Shown here piece after piece: positions 7,229-13,877 of a stretch of DNA of 24,729 nucleotides. Origin of the DNA: Pseudomonadota bacterium (GTDB taxonomy: Bacteria > Pseudomonadota > Alphaproteobacteria > Azospirillales > Azospirillaceae); NCBI GenBank assembly GCA_023413605.1, contig JAEZPL010000057.1, positions 1-24,729 of the forward strand, written 5' to 3'. The position numbers and the translations under genes were made by a program. The notes beneath the pieces are model-generated. The model was not told the DNA's origin and ran no database searches. It worked only from the letters and a program-made list of their open reading frames with translations. How positions within the stretch are numbered: the stretch's first letter is position 1; every line of letters starts with the position of its first letter.

Positions 7229-8437
7229 ATGCACGCAACCCAGACGATGCCTGCGAAGCGGACGTTGGCCGCGCTGATGCTGGCGGCTTCGTTCGCGCTG
7301 GGGGCGGTCGCGCTGGGGGCGTCCCCGGCGCAGGCGGGTTCCTACCGGGAGACGCTGACGGGCTGGGCCGACCGGCTGGACGCCGCCGCCGCGGACCTGG
7401 AAACCGTGCCCGTCCAGCCCGTCACCCGCATCGGGCGCGGCCCGTTGCTGAAAAAGGGCGTCTCGGGCGAGCGCGTGGCCCTGCTGACCCAACGGCTCGC
7501 CGAGTTGGGGTTCCTCGCGGACTCCCAGCGCACCGACCATTTCGACGACGCGGTGGACACAGCCGTGCGCGCCTATCAGATGGCCCAGGGCCTGCGCCCC
7601 GACGGGCTGGTCGGCGGCGGCACGCGGGTGGCGCTCGACCGTTCGGTGCCGGAGGCGGTCGCCCAGATGCGGCACAGCGCCGCCGCCATGCGCGCCTTCC
7701 GCGACACGGCGCCGGACACCATCCTGCTGGTAAATCTGCCCAGCCAGACCACCACCCTGATCCGCCAGGGGCAGGAGGCGCTGACCATGCGGTCCATCGT
7801 CGGACGTCCGTCGCGCGAGACGCCGATGCTTCAGGACCGGATCACCCACGTCATCGTGAACCCGACCTGGACCGTGCCGCCGACGGTGCTGAAGGAGGAC
7901 AAGCTGCCGCTGCTGCGCGCCAAGGGCTCGCCCGGCATCGAGAACGCGGTGGTCTACCTGGACGGCGACCCGGTGGAACCGGCGACGGTGGACTGGCACG
8001 GCGTGTCGCCGCGCCGCGTGCGCATCGTGCAGCAGCCGGGCGATCACAACGCGCTGGGCCGTTTCCGCTTCAATCTCACCAACTCCTACAACATCTACCT
8101 GCACGGCACGAACGAGCCGAAGCTGTTCGACCGCGAGATCCGCACGGTCAGTTCCGGCTGCGTGCGGTTGGAGGATGCGCGCGGCATGGCCGAGGCGCTG
8201 CTGGCGGACGAGCACGTCTCGCCCGAACGCCTGACCCGCATGCTCGACAAGCCGGAGCCGCAGTGGGTGAAGCTGACCCGCCCGGTGCCCGTGCGCTTCG
8301 TCTACTGGACCGCCACGGTCGAGGACGGCGGCCGCGTGCACCTGCACCCGGACATCTACGACCTGAACGACGACACGCCGCCCGCTCCTCCGGCCGCCTT
8401 GCAGCCCGCTCCTCCGACCCAGCCGCAAGGGGCATAA
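7229..8437 (+). CDS. L,D-transpeptidase (YkuD) with peptidoglycan-binding domain
   Basis: A 402-aa periplasmic enzyme that forms 3-3 cross-links or attaches proteins to peptidoglycan. A signal peptide (LAALMLAASFALGAVALGASPAQA) is followed by a PG_binding_1-like domain at about residues 70-130 (LLKKGVSGERVALLTQRLAELGFL, DDAVDTAVRAYQMAQGLRPDGLVG). The YkuD domain contains His292 in YLHGTNEP and the catalytic Cys311 in SSGCVRLED. The binding-domain-plus-YkuD order and length resemble the YcbB/LdtD class. The C-terminus is a Pro/Ala tail (PPAPPAALQPAPPTQPQGA). The ATG at 7229 has GAAGGAAG about 5 nt upstream; a longer in-frame form from 7184 lacks this. The gene is divergent from the DUF882 gene and convergent with the HPF gene. 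Confidence 0.93.
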   Translation: MHATQTMPAKRTLAALMLAASFALGAVALGASPAQAGSYRETLTGWADRLDAAAADLETVPVQPVTRIGRGPLLKKGVSGERVALLTQRLAELGFLADSQRTDHFDDAVDTAVRAYQMAQGLRPDGLVGGGTRVALDRSVPEAVAQMRHSAAAMRAFRDTAPDTILLVNLPSQTTTLIRQGQEALTMRSIVGRPSRETPMLQDRITHVIVNPTWTVPPTVLKEDKLPLLRAKGSPGIENAVVYLDGDPVEPATVDWHGVSPRRVRIVQQPGDHNALGRFRFNLTNSYNIYLHGTNEPKLFDREIRTVSSGCVRLEDARGMAEALLADEHVSPERLTRMLDKPEPQWVKLTRPVPVRFVYWTATVEDGGRVHLHPDIYDLNDDTPPAPPAALQPAPPTQPQGA

Positions 8438-8443
8438 AAACAG

Positions 8444-8506
8444 TCACCACCAGGACAGCAAGGCACCAGGACGGTTGATCTTGGTGCCTTGCTGTCCTGG
8501 TGGTGA
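8444..8506. terminator. 25-bp perfect hairpin, terminator of the HPF gene and transpeptidase
   Basis: The arms 8444-8468 and 8482-8506 are perfect 25-nt complements with a 13-nt loop. On the minus strand the stem is followed by CTGTTTTTATG, a U5 tract, so it is a good intrinsic terminator for the HPF gene (stop 8527). It begins 7 nt after the transpeptidase stop, so it may also end that transcript. The arm contains CACCAGGAC in direct repetition. The family of such long hairpins may be dispersed in the genome. Confidence 0.8.
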
Positions 8507-8526
8507 AATCCAGGCCAATCAGTGCG

Positions 8527-9111
8527 TTACGATGCGTGCAGCTCCGTGTCGGAACCGGCGGCGCGCCAGACCTTGGCGGCGGTCGGGCCGGTGTCGCCCG
8601 TCGTTTCCACATACTTCACCGGATCGCCGGTCTTCAGCTCATCCAGGTCCACGTTCAGGCAGCTGTTCCGGTGGAAGTAAAGCTGCGTGCCCGTGTTGGT
8701 CATGATGAAGCCGTGGTCCTCATTGGGGTACAGCTGGGCGACGCGGCCCGGCTGTTCCGGCTCGTGGGTCTTCACGTCGCGCCGCAGCTTGTCCTTGTAC
8801 TCCTTCAACTGCCGCTCGGCGGCCTCGAAGGCGTCACGGATCGAGGTGCGGGCGTCCGGGTTGGCGTAGCGTTCCTTCGCCTTGTTCGGCTTGCGGCTGA
8901 CCACGATGTCCTGGCCCGGCACCATCAGTTCGATGTGCACGTCGAAGACGTTGCCGGTCTTGTGCTGGCGGTGCTGGTGCTCCACGGCGACGCGCATGCC
9001 GACCAGGCGGTCGAACAGCTTTTCCAGCTTCTCCGCGCGCTCGCGGATGTAGGTTTCCAGTTCCGGCTGGCTGTCCATGTTGTGGAAAGCGATTTCCAGG
9101 TTCGTGTCCAT
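8527..9111 (-). CDS. HPF/RaiA-type ribosome-associated protein fused to a cold-shock domain
   Basis: A 194-aa cytosolic protein. Residues 1-100 form an S30AE/HPF domain (LEIAFHNMDSQPELETYIRE, VFDVHIELMVPGQDIVVSR), which in the family binds the decoding centre and silences ribosomes in stress or stationary phase. Residues about 120-183 form a cold-shock (OB) domain: GRVAQLYPNEDHGFIM, then QLYFHRNSCL matching the RNP2 region, and GPTAAKVW at the end. The cold-shock part replaces the long-HPF dimerisation domain, so it probably does not make 100S dimers in the usual way (inference). The start ATG at 9111 has GAAGAAGGA about 6 nt upstream. It ends at the 25-bp terminator hairpin. The DUF2934 gene lies 81 bp upstream, same strand, and may share its transcript. 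Confidence 0.9.
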   Translation of the reverse strand: MDTNLEIAFHNMDSQPELETYIRERAEKLEKLFDRLVGMRVAVEHQHRQHKTGNVFDVHIELMVPGQDIVVSRKPNKAKERYANPDARTSIRDAFEAAERQLKEYKDKLRRDVKTHEPEQPGRVAQLYPNEDHGFIMTNTGTQLYFHRNSCLNVDLDELKTGDPVKYVETTGDTGPTAAKVWRAAGSDTELHAS

Positions 9112-9192
9112 GGGATGTCCTTCTTCAGCACGGCGATTGGGGCAGCATGGAGTTCGGGGGCGGCACCGGCGAGGCAGGAAGGCGACGGTGCG

Positions 9193-9570
9193 TCAGGCGC
9201 CGCCGCGGCGGTTGCGGCGCGACGGGCGGGGGCGCGAGACGGCTTCCTCCGCGCCCGCATCCGTCTGCTCGGGCCAGGCGTCCCGGTCGCCGGCGCCGGG
9301 AATCTGGAAGTCCTCGCCCTGGTCGGTGATGCCGGGCATCTCGCCCTGGTTGGCCATGCTCAGCACCGGTTCGACCGGTTCCGTCCGCTCCGCGGTGTCG
9401 TCGGGGCCGCGCGACGGGTTGGGCTGCAACGTGCTGCGGTAATTGTCCTCGATGGCGATTTCTTCCCGGGCCAACTCCCAATGGTCATGGGAACGGCCCT
9501 CCGGCCGCCCCTCGCGTTCCCAGATCTGATAGGCGCGCTTCTGGATCCGGCTTTCCAAATCCTCGGCCAT
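9193..9570 (-). CDS. DUF2934 domain protein
   Basis: A 125-aa protein with the DUF2934 signature near the N-terminus: LESRIQKRAYQIWEREGRPEGRSHDHWELAREEI. The remainder is acidic and Pro-rich with a basic end (RPSRRNRRGG), probably disordered. The function of DUF2934 is not known; it is frequent in alphaproteobacterial stress loci. The ATG at 9570 is preferred over a GTG at 9597 because AGGGAG lies about 9 nt upstream and because the predicted EcfG-like transcription start (about 9611) leaves a sensible leader. It lies directly before the HPF fusion gene. Confidence 0.8.
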   Translation of the reverse strand: MAEDLESRIQKRAYQIWEREGRPEGRSHDHWELAREEIAIEDNYRSTLQPNPSRGPDDTAERTEPVEPVLSMANQGEMPGITDQGEDFQIPGAGDRDAWPEQTDAGAEEAVSRPRPSRRNRRGGA

Positions 9571-9617
9571 CCGGGCTTTCTCCCTATGGTTCGCCACGTT
9601 CGGTGTGCGGCACCCTT

Positions 9618-9643
9618 AACCGCAAGGACGAACCGTTGGTTCC
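9618..9643 (-). promoter_or_regulatory. EcfG/RpoE2-like promoter of the DUF2934-HPF genes
   Basis: On the minus strand GGAAC (9643-9639), a 17-nt spacer and GGTT (9621-9618). This is the same pattern as at 6205-6229 and 24082-24107. Confidence 0.5.
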
Positions 9644-9715
9644 CCGGTGCCGTCCCGAACGGCGACGCTCGCGTCGCGGCGCGCTGCCCCCCTGAAGACC
9701 GACGCGCTTTACACT

Positions 9716-9737
9716 CCCCCGTCTGGCCCCCGTCTGG
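9716..9737. repeat. 11-bp direct tandem repeat
   Basis: Two exact copies of CCCCCGTCTGG in tandem, with a degenerate third copy (CCTGTCTGG) about 15 bp later. Confidence 0.6.
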
Positions 9738-9922
9738 CCCCTTTCCGGCTCCTGTCTGGTCCAGCGCCGGCCGACAAATCGCATCGAGCGCGCCCAGCCG
9801 TTTGAACGCCCTCCTTTTTCGAATGGTTGTCGTTTGAATTACCTCCAAAGGGGTGATATTCGAATGTTCGCGAATTATCAGCCCTGCGGCGTCTGGCCGG
9901 ACCTTCAGTCGGGACAAAGAAG

Positions 9923-11284
9923 TTGAGCGCATCGCCTCCGTCCGCCGAGCCTCCGCACGCCAAGCTTTCGCCCATCCGGCCTTCTTCCATCCCCAGCCCC
10001 GTCCCGGGAACCGCCGGTCTCCACCGCCTTCGCGGCGCGATCCTCGCCCTTGCTCTGGCTGCGGCCACCGTCGCGCCGGTTCCAGCGGCGCGTGCCGCCG
10101 TCTCGGCCGATGGCCGCTCCCTGCTGCAACTCGGCCTCTACCAGAAGGAGGGCGAGGCGTGGTGGGCCTGGGAAAGCCTGAAACGCCGGTCGCCGGAACT
10201 GGCGCAGGGACTGAGCCCGAAGGTCGTCCCTCTCGACGCCAAGCGGCATGGCGGCGGCGTGGCCCTGCGCGCCACCGCCCCGGCCGACCTGGACGTGCGG
10301 GCGCTGTGCCGCCGCATGGTCGGCGCCGGCTTCGGCTGCCTCGTGCTCGACACGCCGCCAGCCGCGACAAGCGCCGCCCCCACACCGCCGCCACTGCCGG
10401 TGCCCGCGCCGGTGCCAGCACCGGAAACGTCGGCCACTCCCGCACCGGCGGTCAGCGCGGCGCCCGCCCAGCCTCCCGCGGCCGCTCCTTCTGTGGCGGA
10501 TGGCTCCTACACCTATTCGCCGGACGCCGCCCGGACCATGACCGCCATCGCCAGGTCCGCGCACCGCAAGGGCCGGCTGGGCGCCGTGGTCCCCGACACG
10601 ACGCTGGACGTCACCCCGGCGATGCTCCAGAAAGAGAACTGGAACCTCTGCGCCCTGACCTTCGACGACGGCCCGCACCGGCTGGTGACGCCGAAGATCC
10701 TGGAGGTGCTGAACCGCGAGAAGATCCGGGCGACCTATTTCCCGGTCGCCAAGGTCGCCGCCGGCCAGGGCGACATCATCCGCGACTTCATCGCCGCCGG
10801 GCACGAGATCGGCAACCACAGCCTCACCCATTCCGACCTGCGGGTGATGTCGCCGGAAGCCCAACGGTTCGAGATCGCCGAGGCGAACCGCATCCTGCGC
10901 GACTTCGGCGCGGACCCGGTCCTGTTCCGCCCGCCTTACGGCCGCTACACGCTCGACCTGCTGGCCATCGCGCGGGAGGAGCGCATGAGCCCCGTCCTGT
11001 GGACGGTGGACACCCGCGACTGGCAGGTCCGCGACCCCGACAAGATCGTCCAGCACGTGAAGACCGCGGCCGGCACGGGCAGCGTGCTGTTGCTGCACTC
11101 CACCTACCCCTCCACCCTGACCGCCCTGCCCCGCGTCATCGGCGAGATGCGCGCGAAGGGCTGCGAGTTCGTCACGCTGTCGGAATGGATCGCGCGGATG
11201 CGCCTGCTGGCCACCCCGAACATGGTCAACGCCAGCGAGCCCGTGGTGAACGCCAGCGCGCCCACGGCGACGACGCGGAACTGA
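9923..11284 (+). CDS. SPOR-domain polysaccharide deacetylase (NodB fold, CE4)
   Basis: A 453-aa envelope protein. A hydrophobic signal or anchor at about residues 36-58 follows a 35-residue N-terminal extension. Residues about 67-143 resemble a SPOR domain (LLQLGLYQKEGEAWWAWESLKR, ALCRRMVGAGFGCLVLD), which binds glycan strands stripped of peptides at division sites. A Pro/Ala linker (145-195) leads to a CE4 NodB domain: TFDDGP at 246-251, HSLTH giving the metal ligands His299 and His303, RPPYG from 336, and LLLHS with His392. It probably removes N-acetyl groups from peptidoglycan or another polysaccharide. No ATG or GTG is suitably placed; the start is taken as TTG at 9923, preceded by GGGACAAAGAAG, so the N-terminus is uncertain. 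Confidence 0.88.
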   Translation: MSASPPSAEPPHAKLSPIRPSSIPSPVPGTAGLHRLRGAILALALAAATVAPVPAARAAVSADGRSLLQLGLYQKEGEAWWAWESLKRRSPELAQGLSPKVVPLDAKRHGGGVALRATAPADLDVRALCRRMVGAGFGCLVLDTPPAATSAAPTPPPLPVPAPVPAPETSATPAPAVSAAPAQPPAAAPSVADGSYTYSPDAARTMTAIARSAHRKGRLGAVVPDTTLDVTPAMLQKENWNLCALTFDDGPHRLVTPKILEVLNREKIRATYFPVAKVAAGQGDIIRDFIAAGHEIGNHSLTHSDLRVMSPEAQRFEIAEANRILRDFGADPVLFRPPYGRYTLDLLAIAREERMSPVLWTVDTRDWQVRDPDKIVQHVKTAAGTGSVLLLHSTYPSTLTALPRVIGEMRAKGCEFVTLSEWIARMRLLATPNMVNASEPVVNASAPTATTRN

Positions 11285-11292
11285 GGGCCCTT

Positions 11293-11319
11293 CACCACAG
11301 AGGCACGGACACGCAGAGG
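11293..11319 (+). repeat. Degenerate GAGGCACGGACAC-type repeat, left of oxidoreductase gene
   Basis: A stretch containing CACAGAGGCACGGACACGCA resembles a short, imperfect tandem family. A related sequence in opposite orientation is found at 12411-12442, so the oxidoreductase gene is bracketed by inverted copies. Confidence 0.45.
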
Positions 11320-11322
11320 GCT

Positions 11323-11346
11323 GCGGAGGCGTCCGGGCCTCCCCGC
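11323..11346. terminator. GC-rich hairpin between convergent genes
   Basis: GGAGGC (11325-11330) pairs with GCCTCC (11337-11342) around GTCCGG, with partial extension to GCG/CGC outside. It lies between the deacetylase stop (11284) and the oxidoreductase stop (11350). No U-tract is present, so a terminator role is tentative. Confidence 0.35.
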
Positions 11347-11349
11347 GGA

Positions 11350-12342
11350 TCACCCGCCCGCGACTCGCCCACCCGCCACCGCGTCGGCGACCGACACGAC
11401 CACGCTGCCGCGTTTGCGGCCGGTCTCCACATGGGCATGGGCTTCGGCCATCTGCGCGAAGCCGTACACCCGGTCGATCACCGGCTTCAGCACCCCGGCT
11501 TCCGCCAGTCTGGCGAGTTCCCGCACATCCTCCACCCGGTCCGCGGCAGGACCGGCGATCGATCTTCTGGTGCCCACGGGGCGCGCGAACAGGCCCGGCA
11601 AATCCGCCGACACCCCCAGATACCGTCCCCGCTCCTTCAGCACCGGCAGGCATCGGGCGAAGGAGCTTGCGCCGACCGCATCGGCCACGACGTCGTAGGT
11701 CTCGCCGGCCGTCAGGAAATCCTGGCGGGTGTAGTCGATCACCGTCTGCGCCCCGAGCGACCGGACAAGCTCGACGTTCCGTGTGCTGGTGACGCCGGTC
11801 ACCCTGGCCCCCATGTGGCGCGCCAACTGCACCATGGCGCTGCCGACCGCGCCCGAGGCGCCGATGACCAGCAGACTTTCACCAGCCCTGAGGTCGGCTT
11901 TCCGCAGGAAGTGCAGCGCCGTCGTCCCGCCGAAACACAGGCTCACAGCCTCTTCGAAGGAGAGATTGGCCGGCTTGGGCACGATGGGCTTGTCGGCGGA
12001 CAGCACCCGGTATTCCGCGTGGCAGCCCATCGCCGCACCGGCGAGGCCGATGACCGCATCCCCCGGCTTATAGGAGGTGACGGACCGTCCGACGGACTCG
12101 ACGACCCCGGCCAGATCCGTGCCCAGAATGGGCTGCCGGGGACGGGTCAGGCCGAAGACAAGGCGCGCGATGGCGCCGAAGCCCCGCGGCATGCTCAGCG
12201 TCCGCACCCGCATGTCGCCCGACGCGACCGTGGTGGCGCAAATGCGGATGAGCAGCTCGTTGTCCTTGGGAACCGGCTTCGGCCGGTCTTCGAGGGCGAG
12301 AACCGCCGGCCCGCCGTAGTTCCGGCAGATCCAGGCCTTCAT
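11350..12342 (-). CDS. Zinc-independent MDR NAD(P)-dependent oxidoreductase
   Basis: A 330-aa medium-chain dehydrogenase/reductase. The N-terminal GroES-like part (MKAWICRNYGGPAVLALEDRP, ILGTDLAGVVESVG) is followed by the Rossmann domain with the cofactor motif GASGAVGSAMVQLARHMGA. The four-cysteine structural zinc lobe of classical alcohol dehydrogenases is absent, so it belongs with the quinone reductase / enone reductase branch, probably using NADPH. The substrate is unknown. The ATG at 12342 is chosen because GGAAAG lies about 7 nt upstream and homologues typically begin MKA; an upstream in-frame ATG (12396) lacks this support. It stands alone between convergent and same-strand neighbours and is bracketed by related inverted repeats. 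Confidence 0.88.
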   Translation of the reverse strand: MKAWICRNYGGPAVLALEDRPKPVPKDNELLIRICATTVASGDMRVRTLSMPRGFGAIARLVFGLTRPRQPILGTDLAGVVESVGRSVTSYKPGDAVIGLAGAAMGCHAEYRVLSADKPIVPKPANLSFEEAVSLCFGGTTALHFLRKADLRAGESLLVIGASGAVGSAMVQLARHMGARVTGVTSTRNVELVRSLGAQTVIDYTRQDFLTAGETYDVVADAVGASSFARCLPVLKERGRYLGVSADLPGLFARPVGTRRSIAGPAADRVEDVRELARLAEAGVLKPVIDRVYGFAQMAEAHAHVETGRKRGSVVVSVADAVAGGRVAGG

Positions 12343-12410
12343 GATCGCTTTCCGGGTCGCCTTTGGGATCGGGAAGTCCGAACGTGGGGAATGCATTCGT
12401 CTCCGCCGTT

Positions 12411-12442
12411 TCTGTGCTTGCGCGTGCCCTGTGCCTCGCTGG
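12411..12442 (-). repeat. Degenerate GAGGCACAGGGCAC-type repeat, right of oxidoreductase gene
   Basis: Read on the minus strand it contains CCAGCGAGGCACAGGGCACG, related to 11293-11319 in inverted orientation. It lies about 70 bp upstream of the oxidoreductase start codon and could overlap that gene's promoter. Confidence 0.45.
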
Positions 12443-12566
12443 AGTGTCTTTAGCTACCCAGGAAATCGAACGGCGGCAAAGGCAGGCGGGCGTCGGTGGC
12501 GTGCGGCAAATCGCCCGGTGCTGCTGGCCAGCGCCTTCAGGGCAGCACCCCCGGCCAGACGTCGCG

Positions 12567-12926
12567 TCAGCGCCCGGTCTTCTGCTTGCGGACCTGCACA
12601 TACTTGCGGATGACCGCGTCGACGTCCGTCGGCAGCATGCCCCATTCGCCGGAGACCTTGCCGTCCTTCACGTCGCTGATGCCGACCGTGGTCTGGAAGG
12701 TGAAGCTGCCGAACGGATCGGCCACGCGCACGGTGATGCGGGCGTTCTGGCTTTTGATCAGCGACCCGTCGAAGCCGGACGCCACGAAGCCCTTGCTGTT
12801 GATCGTGTCCAGCGGAAAGCTCTTGCCGTCGAATTCGATGCAGTTGCCGGGCGCGTCGGCCCGGCGCGCGGGCGCCGGCTTCTTCTTGTCGTGAACCGTC
12901 ACCTTCAGGAAATCGAACAAGCCCAT
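12567..12926 (-). CDS. Small cytosolic protein, possibly PilZ-like
   Basis: A 119-aa protein beginning MGLFDFLKVTVHDKKK, with a basic linker and then a beta-rich region: IEFDGKSFPLDTINSKGFVASGF, ARITVRVADPFGSFTFQTTVGISDV and VSGEWGMLPTDVDAVIRKYVQVRKQ. The order of strands and the N-S-K-G-F turn recall the D/N-x-S-x-x-G turn of PilZ domains, but the RxxxR motif for c-di-GMP binding is not evident, so this would be an atypical member if correct. The ATG at 12926 has GGGGGCTGAG before it; longer in-frame starts (to 13013) exist but the GLFDFL start looks natural. No operon partner is obvious. Confidence 0.6.
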   Translation of the reverse strand: MGLFDFLKVTVHDKKKPAPARRADAPGNCIEFDGKSFPLDTINSKGFVASGFDGSLIKSQNARITVRVADPFGSFTFQTTVGISDVKDGKVSGEWGMLPTDVDAVIRKYVQVRKQKTGR

Positions 12927-13006
12927 CTCAGCCCCCGCCGCATCGCGCGGCCAACCAGCCGCGCGCCGCATTTTACACGCGGAGGCACCTTTATGGGCAA
13001 CACCTT

Positions 13007-13094
13007 CCGTCATTCGCGCGTGACGCGCGGCCCGTCATTCGCGCGTGACGCGCGACCCGTCAATCGCGCGTGGCGCGTGGCCCGTCAATCGCGC
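13007..13094. repeat. 25-bp tandem repeat, about 3.5 copies
   Basis: Units start at 13007, 13032 and 13057, with a partial fourth from 13082 to 13094. Each begins CCGTCA(A/T)TCGCGCGT. Units 1 and 2 contain the palindrome CGCGCGT-G-ACGCGCG, and unit 3 is degenerate. The partial copy overlaps the last codons and stop of the small membrane protein gene (stop 13085-13087). Confidence 0.85.
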
Positions 13095-13411
13095 CCAGCA
13101 CGGTTCAGCGCTTCCTGCGCGCGCCGCGCGCACAGGATGGTGAAGGGCAGCAGGATCACCAGCACGGCGGCCATGCCGATGAGCACCGACACGATCCCGG
13201 CCGCGTCGGCTGAGGCCAGAAGCCCGCCCAGCACCGTCATCAGGTGCAGAATCAGCGCGGCGAGGACGGTCGCCGTCAGGGCTGGCGACACGAAGCCCAG
13301 GGAGCGGCGCACCGCTCTGGCCCCGTTTGCGGCCCCGGTGGCGGATTCGGCAACGGAATGCCGCGCCCACCGCCGTCGCGGCGGATAAGAGGTCGCATGG
13401 ACATCCAGCAT
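13085..13411 (-). CDS. Small membrane protein, two transmembrane helices
   Basis: A 108-aa protein of no family I recognise. After a basic N-terminal segment (PPRRRWARHSVAES) it has two hydrophobic segments, ALTATVLAALILHLMTVLGGLLA and IVSVLIGMAAVLVILLPFTILCA, then a short tail RRAQEALNRAGRD. An inner-membrane location is inferred. The start ATG at 13411 has a near-ideal GGGGAGG about 6 nt upstream, which rules out the longer in-frame form to 13468. Its final residues are encoded inside the 25-bp tandem repeat, so the C-terminus may have been altered by repeat expansion. Confidence 0.7.
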   Translation of the reverse strand: MLDVHATSYPPRRRWARHSVAESATGAANGARAVRRSLGFVSPALTATVLAALILHLMTVLGGLLASADAAGIVSVLIGMAAVLVILLPFTILCARRAQEALNRAGRD

Positions 13412-13580
13412 GGGCACCTCCCCTTCGCCGTCCATCCGACGCGGCGCATCGGGCTGGGACGCCACCACTATACCGGCGAATCGAGGCGGGGCCTAAAATC
13501 TGAAGTATTTACCTCGATCGGCCGGTCGAAAGGCCGAAAGTCATGGCGCATAGGAGGTGTCGCGCACCCTCTGTACGCTC

Positions 13581-13600
13581 TCCACAGAGTCTGTGGATAA
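13581..13600. promoter_or_regulatory. Palindrome with overlapping DnaA-box-like sequence
   Basis: TCCACAGA-G-TCTGTGGA (13581-13597) is a perfect palindrome around one central base, and TGTGGATAA (13592-13600) is the complement of the DnaA box TTATCCACA. A single box is not evidence of an origin. It may be a regulator site. Confidence 0.4.
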
Positions 13601-13762
13601 CTGTGTTGACAACAACGGGCATTCCCCGATTCGAATCAGGCGCCACAAGGCCCTCGCCCGATTTGCCCATTTCTTGTGCAATTCATCCAACCTGTTGATG
13701 CATATAACTTTTCTCTGGAATCAGCGACTCAGCGCCGCCCCGGCCTGTCAATTGGATTCTCG

Positions 13763-13804
13763 GGACAGCCGCCCTGCGGCACGATTTCGCGGGCGGCTGT
13801 GCCC
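13763..13804. terminator. GC-rich hairpin downstream of the glucan operon
   Basis: CAGCCGCCC (13766-13774) pairs with GGGCGGCTG (13791-13799), and the stem extends outward through GGG/CCC with one bulged base. It lies about 75 bp beyond the debranching-enzyme stop. No U-tract follows on either strand, so termination may need Rho. Confidence 0.45.
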
Positions 13805-13877
13805 TGTTGACAACTGACTGTTCGGACTCCCCGCATGGGGCACTCCGTATGACTTTCGGCCCTCCCCATTCACGCCG

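Larger units (their letters stand above)
9571..9922. other. 352-bp divergent intergenic region
   Basis: It contains the EcfG-like promoter of the DUF2934 gene (9618-9643), an 11-bp tandem duplication (9716-9737), and an AT-richer patch at 9820-9880. Within that patch a near-perfect inverted repeat, GATATTCG and CGAATTATC, lies at about 9856-9880 just before the deacetylase. No coding sequence was seen. Confidence 0.5.
13412..13877. other. 466-bp gene-free region with DnaA-box-like palindrome and hairpin
   Basis: No coding sequence was seen. The stretch 13540-13740 is AT-richer than its surroundings and contains the palindrome at 13581-13597 with a DnaA-box-like TGTGGATAA, and TGTTGACAAC at 13604-13613. 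A GC-rich hairpin follows at 13763-13804. Confidence 0.6.

Noticed and set aside
9853..12453. 866-aa open frame on the plus strand
   Set aside because: It overlaps the deacetylase in another frame and the oxidoreductase in antisense, with Arg/His/Pro-rich composition and no domain.
13007..13094. CRISPR array
   Set aside because: Units follow each other directly without unique spacers, there are fewer than four copies, and no cas genes are present.
13620..13660. Possible tRNA from GATTCGAATC, resembling a T-arm
   Set aside because: No D-arm, anticodon arm or acceptor stem can be formed around it; it is only a short palindrome.
13412..13877. Replication origin
   Set aside because: Only one DnaA-box-like sequence, no box cluster, and none of the usual neighbours such as hemE, dnaA, parAB or repABC in the window.
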